Positions 8,585 to 17,815 of a stretch of DNA of 64,000 nt are shown here, piece by piece. The notes beneath the pieces were generated by a model. The model ran no database searches. It was not told the DNA's origin and worked only from the letters and a program-made list of their open reading frames with translations. Position 1 is the stretch's first letter. Each line of letters opens with the position of its first letter. The DNA lies in the NCBI RefSeq assembly GCF_002272135.1, contig NZ_NPBF01000014.1:17635-81634 (forward strand), in the 5' to 3' direction. A program made the translations under genes and the position numbers. The stretch comes from Virgibacillus sp. 7505. GTDB taxonomy: Bacteria; Bacillota; Bacilli; Bacillales; Amphibacillaceae.

Positions 8585-9574
8585 ATGCCAACACATCTTG
8601 ATGAATTCCAAGGAGAACAGTTTCAAGGATACGTGGAAAGCGTACCGCCTTCCAGAACTTATCCGCTTGCAAGATTCCTGCCAGTAGAGCCAATTGATGA
8701 CATCGATTTCTCTTATGGCGTAATCAACAATAAATATGGTCGCGCTGCTTCTATCACTGGATGGAACGCATCTACACCATTGCGCGATAAAAAGGAACTA
8801 GAGAAAGTTTACGGTTCTATCGCTAAGATTCAACATGGTTTCCGTTTGGACGAGAAAGAGATCCTGAAGTTTAACCGACCACGTACCGAAGGAGAGAAGC
8901 AACGCGCAGTAGAAGCCGTGTATAACGACACTGATGAGCTTATTTATGGTGTTGATGATACGGAGGAGTATCTGCGGGCTCAAGCTTTGTACAATGGGGT
9001 GCTCAATTACAAGGACGAAGACAACGATCTTGAAATTGAAGTTACATTCGATTTGCTGGATGAGAACAAAATCACGGCAACTACTCCATGGAGCGATCCT
9101 GCTTCTACACCACTTACTGACATTCAGGTGGCTGTCCGTCAGTTCCAGAAGACGAACAAACGCCAGAAGCCAGTGGCTATGCACATGACGAGCGTTACAG
9201 AAGCTAACTTGCTGCAGAATGAACAGGTTCGCGTTCAGGTATTCGGTGAGAATAACGGTAATCGTATCGTTACACAAGAAAACTTGCGAGCTGTATTCAC
9301 TGCACTTGGTCTACCTCCATATGAAATAAACGACGATGTTTATTCCTTAGATGGTGAAGAAGAAGTGCAATTCCTTGCTGATAACAAAGTAGTATTCTTG
9401 GGTGCTGATCTAGGGAAAACATTCCTTGGACCGACAGAAGAAAACAACTTCAACCCGGGTAAATTCGGTGTGACAAAACGTGAGTCAGATCCACCACGAC
9501 AATTTGTTCGCGTTGGTGAAGCGGCATTCCCAGGTCTGCAGCGTCCACAATCCATCGTTCATCTATCTGTATAA
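8585..9574 (+). CDS. Major capsid protein (gpE family)
   Basis: About 329 aa. It forms the capsid shell. The N-terminus (YPLARFLPVEPIDDIDFSYG) and C-terminus (VRVGEAAFPGLQRPQSIV) fit the phage major capsid protein E family (PF03864 type). ATG 8585 is preferred, with AAAGGGG about 8 nt upstream; a TTG at 8567 in frame is less likely. Followed by a strong terminator. Confidence 0.9.
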   Translation: MPTHLDEFQGEQFQGYVESVPPSRTYPLARFLPVEPIDDIDFSYGVINNKYGRAASITGWNASTPLRDKKELEKVYGSIAKIQHGFRLDEKEILKFNRPRTEGEKQRAVEAVYNDTDELIYGVDDTEEYLRAQALYNGVLNYKDEDNDLEIEVTFDLLDENKITATTPWSDPASTPLTDIQVAVRQFQKTNKRQKPVAMHMTSVTEANLLQNEQVRVQVFGENNGNRIVTQENLRAVFTALGLPPYEINDDVYSLDGEEEVQFLADNKVVFLGADLGKTFLGPTEENNFNPGKFGVTKRESDPPRQFVRVGEAAFPGLQRPQSIVHLSV

Positions 9575-9608
9575 GCAAGGCTTCTAACGAGGCTTTGCTT
9601 TTTTCTTT
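9574..9608 (+). terminator. Terminator after major capsid gene
   Basis: AGCAAGGCTTC/GAGGCTTTGCT stem followed by TTTTTC. Confidence 0.85.
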
Positions 9609-9634
9609 ATCAAAAATAAAAGGAGGGCATTAAC

Positions 9635-9928
9635 ATGCCGAAATATGAAGCAAATGCTTATTTAACTCAAGGCGGAAAGATGATTGCGCCAGGAGAAAAA
9701 GTTGAACTTACAGAAGAACAAGCAATTCGTTTGGGTCACAAGCTGAAAAACGCTCCAGGAAAAGAAACCGAAGAGGGCGGTAATGGTGAAGAGAAGTACA
9801 CTGAGGCTTCCTTGAAAAAGCTTGGTGCTGAAGGACAAAAAGCCATTGTCGAACAAGCAGGCGGTAACTTGGAAGAAATCACAAATGAAGAAAAGCGCAT
9901 TGCCTTTATCCTAGAAAATCAAGAATAA
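9635..9928 (+). CDS. Small head-region protein (YqbF-like)
   Basis: 97 aa. An N-terminal beta part (MPKYEANAYLTQGGKMIAPG) is followed by a Gly/Glu linker and a small helical C-terminal domain (LKKLGAEGQKAIVEQAG) that resembles the HeH/SAP-like fold seen in PBSX and skin-element YqbF-type proteins. Position between capsid and connector genes agrees. The family assignment is from general resemblance. Confidence 0.6.
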   Translation: MPKYEANAYLTQGGKMIAPGEKVELTEEQAIRLGHKLKNAPGKETEEGGNGEEKYTEASLKKLGAEGQKAIVEQAGGNLEEITNEEKRIAFILENQE

Positions 9929-9941
9929 GCAGGTGATCCGA

Positions 9942-10277
9942 ATGGATTTCCAAACAATAAATGCATATCTAGAAAGCATCTTTAATTCCGATGCTTACAC
10001 AGCGTTAGATAATGACGCAAGAAAAAAAGCGGTATTCTCTGCCACTGAACTGCTGAAAGATAAATTCGATGAATCCAAGCTAACTGATCGTGCAGTTGCT
10101 ATCCAAGTCATGTACATGTTGGAAGGAGAAGAAGAGTATTTTGCTGTGCTTAAAAGGCATGGCATTACCTCTTATTCTACTAAGGGTGTTTCAGTCAGTA
10201 TCAGTGTTGGCAGCATATCCCCTGATGTTCTAACCATTTTGGGATATCACAAAGCCGGGATTGGTAGATTGATATGA
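9942..10277 (+). CDS. Head-tail connector (gp15-like)
   Basis: About 111 aa, mostly helical, of the size and position of SPP1 gp15-type adaptor proteins that dock under the portal. ATG 9942 follows AGGTGAT; an in-frame GTG at 9933 is an alternative. Its stop overlaps the next start (ATGA). Confidence 0.65.
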   Translation: MDFQTINAYLESIFNSDAYTALDNDARKKAVFSATELLKDKFDESKLTDRAVAIQVMYMLEGEEEYFAVLKRHGITSYSTKGVSVSISVGSISPDVLTILGYHKAGIGRLI

Positions 10278-10618
10278 AACCACCAATGAGGCACCGGGTC
10301 CTCCTGGAGATTCCGGTATTGGACGAGAATGGTCAACCTAAGAAAGATAGATACGGTCGTCCAGTTACACCGGAGCAAGTGGTGAGCAAAGCGCGTGTAC
10401 AGCGAAAAACAAAGGTTGTCGAAGCATCAGATGGTCAACAACACGAAACAGTGCTGGAGGTTGATTTGCCAACCTACCAAAAGGTTGATTACCAGACAAC
10501 ACTCACCTACGTTGATGCATTAGGAATTCAAACTAAAGGGCAGGTGGTAGCCGTGGAGGATATATTGAATCTATCAGGCTCCAAAGTCTTTTATAGGACT
10601 GTTCACATTGGCCAGTAA
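10274..10618 (+). CDS. Head closure / minor capsid protein
   Basis: 114 aa, beta-rich, begins MKPPMRHRVLLEIPV. Second gene of the four-gene connector set, fitting the head-closure (gp16-like/minor capsid) position. ATGA overlap upstream and 11-nt overlap downstream show translational coupling. Confidence 0.6.
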   Translation: MKPPMRHRVLLEIPVLDENGQPKKDRYGRPVTPEQVVSKARVQRKTKVVEASDGQQHETVLEVDLPTYQKVDYQTTLTYVDALGIQTKGQVVAVEDILNLSGSKVFYRTVHIGQ

Positions 10619-11102
10619 GGATGGATTCCTGTCGCTGGAATGGGAAGGATTGGAGGAATTAATCGATCAGTTTGAACATATGGGAGACAAGTTTGAGGAA
10701 GCTCTAGTCGATGGATACACCGAATATGGCTTGTTAGTCGAAGAAGGCTCCCGAGCGCTGGCGGGCTATGACACGGGCGACTTGGAACAGAGCATAACCT
10801 TCGACCGGGCTGAATTAAATGGTGATACCGTCACAGTAGAAGGCGGTTCAAACCTTTCATATGCACTCAGAAGGCATGAAGAACCATATCGAATGGGTGT
10901 CCATGATAAATACGATAACGGATCTCTGTTTCCTAATTACTATGTAGGTGGACGGGGTAGAGCCACTGCCCGTAAGCCTACATGGATGGGGATGCGTCCG
11001 GGTCGTAAGTTCATGGAGAACGCAATCCTTGCTACAGAAACGAATTACAACGATATGCTGCAGCGTATCATGGATATCACTCTAGGTGGTGGTCGCAAAT
11101 GA
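10608..11102 (+). CDS. HK97 gp10-like / minor capsid protein
   Basis: 164 aa. Features are a helical N-terminus (LEELIDQFEHMGDKFEEAL), GYDTGDLEQSI, and a C-terminal PGRKFMENAI motif typical of HK97 gp10-type neck proteins. It starts at TTG 10608 inside the previous gene, with a weak AGGA upstream. Its stop overlaps the next ATG. Confidence 0.75.
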   Translation: MASKDGFLSLEWEGLEELIDQFEHMGDKFEEALVDGYTEYGLLVEEGSRALAGYDTGDLEQSITFDRAELNGDTVTVEGGSNLSYALRRHEEPYRMGVHDKYDNGSLFPNYYVGGRGRATARKPTWMGMRPGRKFMENAILATETNYNDMLQRIMDITLGGGRK

Positions 11103-11533
11103 TACAAGAATATCTTATGAACCGACTAGCAGCAAAGTTTCCGGGGCTTACCTGGACAACGAGCTTTTATACGAACAATGACAATACAGGCACTATCTAT
11201 TACGAGGGCGGGAGCAAGCCAAGCACTTATGAAGATAAGATGCGATACCCGCGATACATGATATGGCTACGGTCGTCAAAATGGGCTTATTTAGAAAGCC
11301 TTGTAGATCAGATACATGAGGAACTGCACGAGAAGGGAAACTTCACTGTTGCGGTTCCTCTTTATGATGAGCAAGAACGTCAGATTGGTGAGGATTTACT
11401 CCATGTTTATTTCATCGAGGCAGCCAGTGATCCAAATAGGATTGGTGTACAAGATGATGTCATGGAATACTCGCTTAATTTTGATGTGACACTTAAAAAA
11501 GTTAGAGGAGGAATTCTTGATGGCAACAGTTGA
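11099..11533 (+). CDS. Tail completion/terminator protein
   Basis: 144 aa, alpha-beta protein (MIQEYLMNRLAAKFPGLTW...), in the position of the tail-terminator or minor capsid 3 family just before the tail tube gene. It overlaps both neighbours. Assigned mainly from order and length. Confidence 0.65.
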   Translation: MIQEYLMNRLAAKFPGLTWTTSFYTNNDNTGTIYYEGGSKPSTYEDKMRYPRYMIWLRSSKWAYLESLVDQIHEELHEKGNFTVAVPLYDEQERQIGEDLLHVYFIEAASDPNRIGVQDDVMEYSLNFDVTLKKVRGGILDGNS

Positions 11534-12101
11534 TCCGATTCATATCCCTTTTGGGCTATCCGATATCCTAATAGGTGAAGGGGCAGACGCAATTAAATTC
11601 GATGGTAAAGACAACTATCAAGCTGAAGGCGGAGAACTTAGTCTTACACCTTCATTTGAGGATATTGTTATCCAAGACTTTGGTACAGGCGTTTACGATC
11701 AGCGCCTTGTAGGTTGGGAAGGTACAGTGACTATCACAGCCTCCCACCAAAGCATTAAGATGCTTCAATTGGCTCTTGCAGCCACTGAGGAGATTACTGA
11801 CGCGGAGTCTGGAGAGCTTACAGGCTTAATGGACTCTAAGATGGGTACATCCATCCGTACAAAAGGCAAAAAGGTTACGATCCACCCTAGACAGTACGCT
11901 GTTGATTACAAGGACATGGATATCACAATCTATAAAATGGCTTCCAACGGTGAAATGGCTCGTACATTTGGTAATGAGCAAGGTAACGTCACTATCGAGC
12001 TTACAATGTTTGTTCGTGACAATGCTGATGCCAACAAGCCGGGTAACTATTTCTACATTGGTGGAACTGATCCAAACGCTAGCGAAACACCAGCTGCATA
12101 A
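11520..12101 (+). CDS. Major tail (tube) protein
   Basis: About 193 aa, beta-rich, with no Cys. It includes GTGVYDQRLVGWEGTVTITA and TFGNEQGNVTIELTMFV, as expected for the subunit that stacks to form the tail tube. ATG 11520 has GAGGAGG upstream; the TTG three bases before is unlikely. Followed by a terminator and then the tail chaperone genes, the standard order. Confidence 0.85.
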   Translation: MATVDPIHIPFGLSDILIGEGADAIKFDGKDNYQAEGGELSLTPSFEDIVIQDFGTGVYDQRLVGWEGTVTITASHQSIKMLQLALAATEEITDAESGELTGLMDSKMGTSIRTKGKKVTIHPRQYAVDYKDMDITIYKMASNGEMARTFGNEQGNVTIELTMFVRDNADANKPGNYFYIGGTDPNASETPAA

Positions 12102-12112
12102 ATCAAAAAATA

Positions 12113-12145
12113 ATGAGGGGTTGCCAAAAGGCGCTCCTCTTTTTC
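12113..12145 (+). terminator. Terminator after tail tube gene
   Basis: GAGGGG-TTGCC/GGC-GCTCCTC stem with an AAAA loop, followed by TTTTTC. Confidence 0.75.
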
Positions 12146-12161
12146 ATTAGGAGGAAATAGG

Positions 12162-12662
12162 ATGCCAACAACAGTACAGGTGAAAATTAAAGAACAAGAT
12201 ACAGTACGCACAGAAAGCCATGAAATTGAGGATATCGAGTTCTGGCAGTACGAAGAAATGATGAAAGTTGTTACAGACGTATTTTCTGAAGCTGAAAGAA
12301 ATCCAGAAGTTGCTGCAATGGTTAATGACTTCCTTGGATCTCTTGAGAACGAGAATGATGACCTTGTACTAGATCAGAAATTCATTAAAGGCATTATAGG
12401 ATCATTTGAATTATTCGCAGTTAAACTGCCGGGACATGCTATCAAGCTAGTATCTGTAATGAGTGGAATCGATCTAGCAATCTTGAAAAAGCAAAAGCTG
12501 ATGAAAGTCTTGGATATTTATGATGCCGTAATCGAGGAGAACGACATCGAGGCTTTGGTGGAGCGAGGAAAAAAGTCTTTCGCAAAAACCAAGCGCAAGT
12601 TGGCGTTCAAGATTGGGGTGGCGAAAGTAACAAACGCAATAAAACCTTCGGCCCAACACTAA
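12162..12662 (+). CDS. Tail assembly chaperone G
   Basis: 166 aa. It holds the tape measure protein during tail assembly. The acidic, helical make-up, size and position between tail tube and tape measure match gpG-type proteins. Codons 136-138 read GGA AAA AAG, which contains the slippery heptamer A AAA AAG at 12569-12575. Slippage by -1 joins it to the next frame. GGAGG lies upstream of ATG 12162. Confidence 0.85.
   Translation: MPTTVQVKIKEQDTVRTESHEIEDIEFWQYEEMMKVVTDVFSEAERNPEVAAMVNDFLGSLENENDDLVLDQKFIKGIIGSFELFAVKLPGHAIKLVSVMSGIDLAILKKQKLMKVLDIYDAVIEENDIEALVERGKKSFAKTKRKLAFKIGVAKVTNAIKPSAQH
12569..12575 (+). promoter_or_regulatory. Programmed -1 frameshift site A AAA AAG
   Basis: The heptamer is in the correct phase (X XXY YYZ) in gene G, inside the stretch where both frames are open. 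The same heptamer works in E. coli dnaX. Confidence 0.8.
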
Positions 12663-13021
12663 CAGAAGCATTCGTATTTAAGCTGGCAAAGGATCTCGGG
12701 GGAGCAAAGGAAGTTATACATGGTAAAGCTTCCTCAATGCTCATGTACATGGATATGGCATTAAGACGAGATGAGGACCTTGTAGAGCAAAAGAAAGCCG
12801 AACAATTTATTCAATACCTAATCGCTATGTATACACGCCCTCCCGCTATGGGAGAGAAGCGCGATCATAAGTTTGAGCAAGGTAAGCGAGAGTTTGTCGA
12901 ATCTCTTAAACCTAAGCTTCCTGAAAACAAGGGACCAGCGAAGGTATATCAATGGGATGAAGAGTTGATGAAGAGATTGGCAGCTCAACAGAATAAGCCG
13001 GGTGGTTTATCGAGTGTTTAG
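12572..13021 (+). CDS. Tail chaperone T domain, made by -1 frameshift (G-T)
   Basis: The -1 frame is open from 12524 to the stop at 13019-13021 and has no good start or ribosome site of its own; ATG 12737 is internal. Reading on from A AAA AAG gives a G-T fusion of about 286 aa. The T part (FVFKLAKDLGGAKEVIHGKA...MYMDMALRRDEDL) is helical. As in lambda G/GT, the minor fusion should recruit the tape measure. A start at 12737 would give only 94 aa. Confidence 0.8.
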   Translation, partial: KVFRKNQAQVGVQDWGGESNKRNKTFGPTLTEAFVFKLAKDLGGAKEVIHGKASSMLMYMDMALRRDEDLVEQKKAEQFIQYLIAMYTRPPAMGEKRDHKFEQGKREFVESLKPKLPENKGPAKVYQWDEELMKRLAAQQNKPGGLSSV

Positions 13022-13059
13022 AGAGTTTGCGAGCAGATCGGCAGAAGGGAGGGTAACCA

Positions 13060-16000
13060 ATGGCGGGTCCTATCAGAGAATTGCGTACCAAATTCGAAGG
13101 TACTGCTAAAGGATTCAAAGCGACAATCAATGAAGTGAAGAAGGAAATCAGACAGCTTGGTCCTACTACCGATAAGGCAGTACAAGAAGCCAATAAAAGT
13201 TATGACGACCTTCTGAAATCCACTGGTAAGCTCGAAAAAGCGCTTGAGAAGTCAGGTAATCCAAAAGTATTCAAGCCATTAGCAACTGCTATTGAAGATG
13301 CTAAGCGTGAAATGGACGTATATGGCGAAGTCAGTGAAGGAACACAGCGGCGTCTGCAGAAAGCTGTACAGAAAAGCGAGCAAGAACTGAAAAAGCTTGG
13401 TACAGAGGGTTCAGATAGCTTTGAAGAGTTAGAGTCTGCTATTAATCTTGTAAATCAGGATCTTCAGAAGCTTGGGCTGAAAACGGGTCTTGATCAAACT
13501 GATAAAGCTGCTCAAAAGACTACGGACAATCTCAAAGAGCTTGGTGCTTCCGGCAAGAAAAGCATGGATGACATTGAGAAAGCTTCTGATAAAGCCGATG
13601 ATGCGCTAGCAGATGTAGGCAAGGACAGCAAGGGATTGGAAGACTTCAACAGTGAAGTGGACAAGACTGAATCTAATGTTGGCAACTTAGGTGATAGTGT
13701 CAGCGAAACGAACAATAAACTGAAAGAAACTGGAGATTCGAAAAAAGGCATTGCCGGAGTGGCAGAAGCTTTTATTGGTATAAAGGGAAGTACGCTTGCG
13801 GCAGCAGCTGGTGTTACAGCGTTTCTAGCAGGTATCTATAAAGCGGTTGCGGTTGCAGATGAAATGCAAGGAACGATGAACAAACTTAGCGTACAGACCG
13901 GCGCCACTGATGAAGAACTGAAAGAAATGAACAGTTCCATTCGAGACATTTACAGCGCTAATGTCGGACCAGGTATTCGAGAAATCGGAGATGCTATGGC
14001 ATATGTCAAGCAAGCCACAAAACTTACTGGTGATGAGCTAGAAAGTGCCACCAAAGAAGCACTGTTGTTGCAAGATGCATTTGGTTGGGAAGTTCCCGAA
14101 ACAATTAACGCTGCACGTCAAATGATGAACGAATTTGGCTATTCGTCAGAAGAGGCTCTAACATTGTTGGCTCAAGGGCAGCAGACTGGTGTGAACGTTG
14201 GAAACGACTTATTAGATACCTTTTGGGAATACTCACATGCGTTTGCTGATTTAGGCTTTAATGGTGAGCAGTCAATGAACATGCTAAACAACGCTATCGA
14301 AGCTGGAGCAAGAAACAGCGATGTGGCAGCAGATGCAGTCAATGAATTCGCTACACGGATACGAGATGGATCTGATACGACGAGAGAGGCTTTACAGGCG
14401 GCCGGATTAAATGCCGATGAGATCATTGAGAAATTCAATAAAGGTGGAGAATCTGGTCGCGAAGCATTCAAACAAGTCACTGATGCTATAGGTGGAATTG
14501 GTGATGCAAGCAAACAGGAACAGGCTGCTGTAGGCTTATTCGGTACATTGGCAGAGGATGTAGGTGTAAGGGCTGTCTTAGCACTAGGAGATGTAGAAGG
14601 ACAAGCAGACAAAACAGCAGACACATTAAAGGAAATCAATGACGTTAACTATGACACTATAGGCGAAGCGGCGCAGGGTGTCGGCCGTAAGTTTGTTACA
14701 GGCGTCCTCCTACCAATACAAGATAAGGTTATGCCTGGCATTAACACAGCAATTGATAAGGTAACAGAATGGTCGGGAAAATTGCGTAAAGTATTCGGTT
14801 CGTTATTTTCAGATCACAAAGCTGAAGGAGCTAGCCTGTTAAAACAAATGGGCTTCGATGATAAGGAAATTCAGCTAGCAATTCGTAGCGCGAACCTTAT
14901 CATGGATGCGATAAACCGTATTCGAACGATAATATCCTCTCTGTTTTCAGATAATAAAGCAGAGGGTGCTTACCTGCTTAAGCAAATGGGGCTCAGCGAT
15001 GAGCAAGTTCAGATGGCTATCCGTATTGCAAATGGAATTATGGGCGCCGTTGAACGAATACCAGATGCATTCAAGCTTGTACTAGGTCTTGCCAAGACTC
15101 TTGTTTCCAATGCAATTGCAGTATTCCGTACCATTTACCCCTTCATTGAACCAATACTTAATGACGTTGTTACCTTCGTCGGTAATATAGTTGGTCAGAT
15201 AGTATCATTCTGGAAATCTGACGGACAACAGATCATACAAGCCGTAAAGAATGCTTTTAACTTTGTGTTGAGCATTATTAAGTTTGTAATGCCGGTTGTT
15301 CTAGCCATTATCGAGTCTGTCTGGGGTTCGATAAAGAATGTCATCCAAGGTGCCGTAAATGTGATTAAGGGTATTATCCAGGTGTTCACTGGCATATTTA
15401 CCGGCGACTTCAAGAAGATGTGGGAAGGTATTAAGAATATCTTCTTCGGTGCAATAGAGCTCGTTTGGGGATATATCAACCTGCTATTAGTCGGGCGAAT
15501 ATTAAAAGGCGTTAAACTTTTATTCAACGGATTTAAAGCAGCAGCTACAGCTGGTTGGGCAGCGATAAAGAACCTCTTTGGAGGTAATTTAGGCGCTATT
15601 GTCGGTAACTTGAGAACAGCTTGGACAACCGCTTGGAATGCCACAAGAACTGCTTTTACGGGTATCTGGAATTTCTTGAAAGACACCTTCAATACGCTGA
15701 AATCATTGTTTACAGGAACGTTTAATATCTTTAGAACAGTGATATCAAACAGCTGGAAGTTCATTTGGAATAACACCAAAACAGTATTTAACGGCATATG
15801 GACCTTCCTAAAGGGTATTTTCAATTTCCTGAAAACCACCTTTAATGCTGCGTTTAATGGTTATTTCCGATTGGTTACTGGTATCTGGTCAAGGATTTTT
15901 AATACGACTAAAACAGTATTTCAAGGCGTCTGGAACTTTTTAAAAGGCATTTTTAACACAATAAAAAATCTGTTTACAACAGTTTTTAATGCATATTATC

Positions 16001-17805
16001 GACTGGTAACAAGCATTTGGACAAAGATTTGGAATACAACGAAGTCAGTGTTCAACAATGTCTGGAATTTCTTGAAAAGCATCTTTAATTTCTTGAAATC
16101 GACATTCACAACCGCCTTTAACGCCTATTACAGGTTGGTTACCACTGTTTGGAATCGAATCTGGAACACCACGAAAAGTGTATTCCAGAATGTATGGAAC
16201 TTCCTAAAAGGTATATTCAATACTATTCGTGATTTCATATCAGGCCGAGTAAGCAGCATATACAACCGTGTTAAAGGTGCCTGGGATAACATCTATAGCA
16301 GAACTAAGAGCATATTTAAAAACGTCTATAATACTGTCCGAGATTGGTTTGGAAAAATCGTTGATCGAGCCAAAGAGTTGCCAGGAAAAATCGGTGACGG
16401 TATCGGCAAAATGAAGGATAAAGTAACTGGCGGTATTAAGAAAGTCATAAACAGCATGACTGATATCCTCGGTAAAGGCGTAAATGGTGTTATAGGTGGA
16501 GTGAACTGGGTTCTTGAGAAGCTTAATGTTCCGGAAGACAAGTGGGTTGATACATGGGACGTACCCAAATATGCAAAAGGAACGAAAGGGCATCCTGGCG
16601 GAGCTGCAATAGTTGGGGACGGACGAGGTTCAAATGCCGGTCAAGAGCTAATCCAAACACCAGATGGAAAAGTCGCTTTATCTCCTGACACCGATACACT
16701 CATGAACTTACCGAAAGGATCGACAGTTGTATCTGCGAAGGACACTAGAAAATTACTAGATGAAATTCCAGCTTATGCAAACGGAATTTCAGGGAAAATT
16801 AGCGGCGCAATAAGCGGCATCGCGAAAAAAGGTAAAGGGTTATACGAAGTGGGCAAGGAAAAATTAAGTTCCTTTAAAGACACTGCTTCGAGCACGGCAT
16901 CTGCTGTTAAAGAGGGCGTAAAGAAAGGCGCCAAGAAAATAAAGGATGTTGCATTCAATATTTGGGATTATGCTACTAATCCAGGTAAGTTACTTAAACT
17001 TGCGATGAAGACACTGGGTTTTGAAATCCCAACACTACCTAAACCATTTGGGGAAGCAGGCAAAAAAGCATTTAGTCTTGCCACAAAAGGTGCGCACGAC
17101 TTTATCAGAAAGAAATTTGATGACTTCGGCTCATTCGACAGCAGCGCTCCAGGTAACGTTAAAAGCTGGATATCAGCTGCTATTTATCGTACTGGAGTAC
17201 CATCATCATGGCTTGGTCCCTTGACTACGATTGCTATGAAAGAATCAGGTGGTAATCCTAATGCAATCAATAAATGGGATATAAACTGGAAAAACGGCAT
17301 TCCGTCCCAAGGATTAATGCAGACCATTCCACCTACCTTCCATGCAAATAAAGAGCCTGGATGGGATAATATTCTAAATCCTATTCATAATGCTGCTGCA
17401 GCAATCAACTACATCAAGAGAAGGTACGGATCCATTAATGAGGTGCCTGGCATCAAAGCGATGCTCAACGGCATGAAGTATGTTGGTTATGCTGACGGAG
17501 GTATCGTAGATACGGCTCAATTGGCGTGGATTGCGGAAGGTGGATGGGCTGAGAGTATCATAAGTCATGATCCGGCTAAACGACCAAGCCAGCGTGCTAT
17601 ATGGGAGCAGACAGGACGTGAACTTGGTTTCTTCCAAGATGATCAAGACAATCAAGAGATTCTTGATTTGCTTCTAAGAATCGCTAATGCAACTGAGAGG
17701 GAACGCGCGATTCTCCTAAATGATGAAAAATTAGCGGAGTTTGTGAAAGACACCATAGATCAAGCCAACGGAGAAAACTATGCTGTATCCAAATTTAAAT
17801 TGTGA
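13060..17805 (+). CDS. Tape measure protein with lytic transglycosylase domain
   Basis: 1581 aa. It sets tail length and is delivered during infection. In order: charged coiled coil (about 1-240), TP901-type core (about 245-600), a 46-residue duplication (SLFSDHKAEGA/SLFSDNKAEGA, about 580-670), hydrophobic segments, and about five 44-residue aromatic repeats (about 853-1060; IWNTTKSVF, VWNFLKGIF, FNAYYRLVT). At about 1368-1470 is an SLT-like domain: TIAMKESGGNPNA with predicted catalytic Glu1395, and GLMQTIPPTFHA. GAAGGGAGG precedes ATG 13060. Confidence 0.93.
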   Translation: MAGPIRELRTKFEGTAKGFKATINEVKKEIRQLGPTTDKAVQEANKSYDDLLKSTGKLEKALEKSGNPKVFKPLATAIEDAKREMDVYGEVSEGTQRRLQKAVQKSEQELKKLGTEGSDSFEELESAINLVNQDLQKLGLKTGLDQTDKAAQKTTDNLKELGASGKKSMDDIEKASDKADDALADVGKDSKGLEDFNSEVDKTESNVGNLGDSVSETNNKLKETGDSKKGIAGVAEAFIGIKGSTLAAAAGVTAFLAGIYKAVAVADEMQGTMNKLSVQTGATDEELKEMNSSIRDIYSANVGPGIREIGDAMAYVKQATKLTGDELESATKEALLLQDAFGWEVPETINAARQMMNEFGYSSEEALTLLAQGQQTGVNVGNDLLDTFWEYSHAFADLGFNGEQSMNMLNNAIEAGARNSDVAADAVNEFATRIRDGSDTTREALQAAGLNADEIIEKFNKGGESGREAFKQVTDAIGGIGDASKQEQAAVGLFGTLAEDVGVRAVLALGDVEGQADKTADTLKEINDVNYDTIGEAAQGVGRKFVTGVLLPIQDKVMPGINTAIDKVTEWSGKLRKVFGSLFSDHKAEGASLLKQMGFDDKEIQLAIRSANLIMDAINRIRTIISSLFSDNKAEGAYLLKQMGLSDEQVQMAIRIANGIMGAVERIPDAFKLVLGLAKTLVSNAIAVFRTIYPFIEPILNDVVTFVGNIVGQIVSFWKSDGQQIIQAVKNAFNFVLSIIKFVMPVVLAIIESVWGSIKNVIQGAVNVIKGIIQVFTGIFTGDFKKMWEGIKNIFFGAIELVWGYINLLLVGRILKGVKLLFNGFKAAATAGWAAIKNLFGGNLGAIVGNLRTAWTTAWNATRTAFTGIWNFLKDTFNTLKSLFTGTFNIFRTVISNSWKFIWNNTKTVFNGIWTFLKGIFNFLKTTFNAAFNGYFRLVTGIWSRIFNTTKTVFQGVWNFLKGIFNTIKNLFTTVFNAYYRLVTSIWTKIWNTTKSVFNNVWNFLKSIFNFLKSTFTTAFNAYYRLVTTVWNRIWNTTKSVFQNVWNFLKGIFNTIRDFISGRVSSIYNRVKGAWDNIYSRTKSIFKNVYNTVRDWFGKIVDRAKELPGKIGDGIGKMKDKVTGGIKKVINSMTDILGKGVNGVIGGVNWVLEKLNVPEDKWVDTWDVPKYAKGTKGHPGGAAIVGDGRGSNAGQELIQTPDGKVALSPDTDTLMNLPKGSTVVSAKDTRKLLDEIPAYANGISGKISGAISGIAKKGKGLYEVGKEKLSSFKDTASSTASAVKEGVKKGAKKIKDVAFNIWDYATNPGKLLKLAMKTLGFEIPTLPKPFGEAGKKAFSLATKGAHDFIRKKFDDFGSFDSSAPGNVKSWISAAIYRTGVPSSWLGPLTTIAMKESGGNPNAINKWDINWKNGIPSQGLMQTIPPTFHANKEPGWDNILNPIHNAAAAINYIKRRYGSINEVPGIKAMLNGMKYVGYADGGIVDTAQLAWIAEGGWAESIISHDPAKRPSQRAIWEQTGRELGFFQDDQDNQEILDLLLRIANATERERAILLNDEKLAEFVKDTIDQANGENYAVSKFKL
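15616..16240 (+). repeat. 132-bp imperfect tandem repeat in tape measure gene
   Basis: About five in-frame copies of a 44-codon unit, itself built from four 11-residue units with Trp/Phe at fixed places. Such repeats are a known way for tail length to change by recombination. Confidence 0.75.
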
Positions 17806-17815
17806 GGTGATCTAA

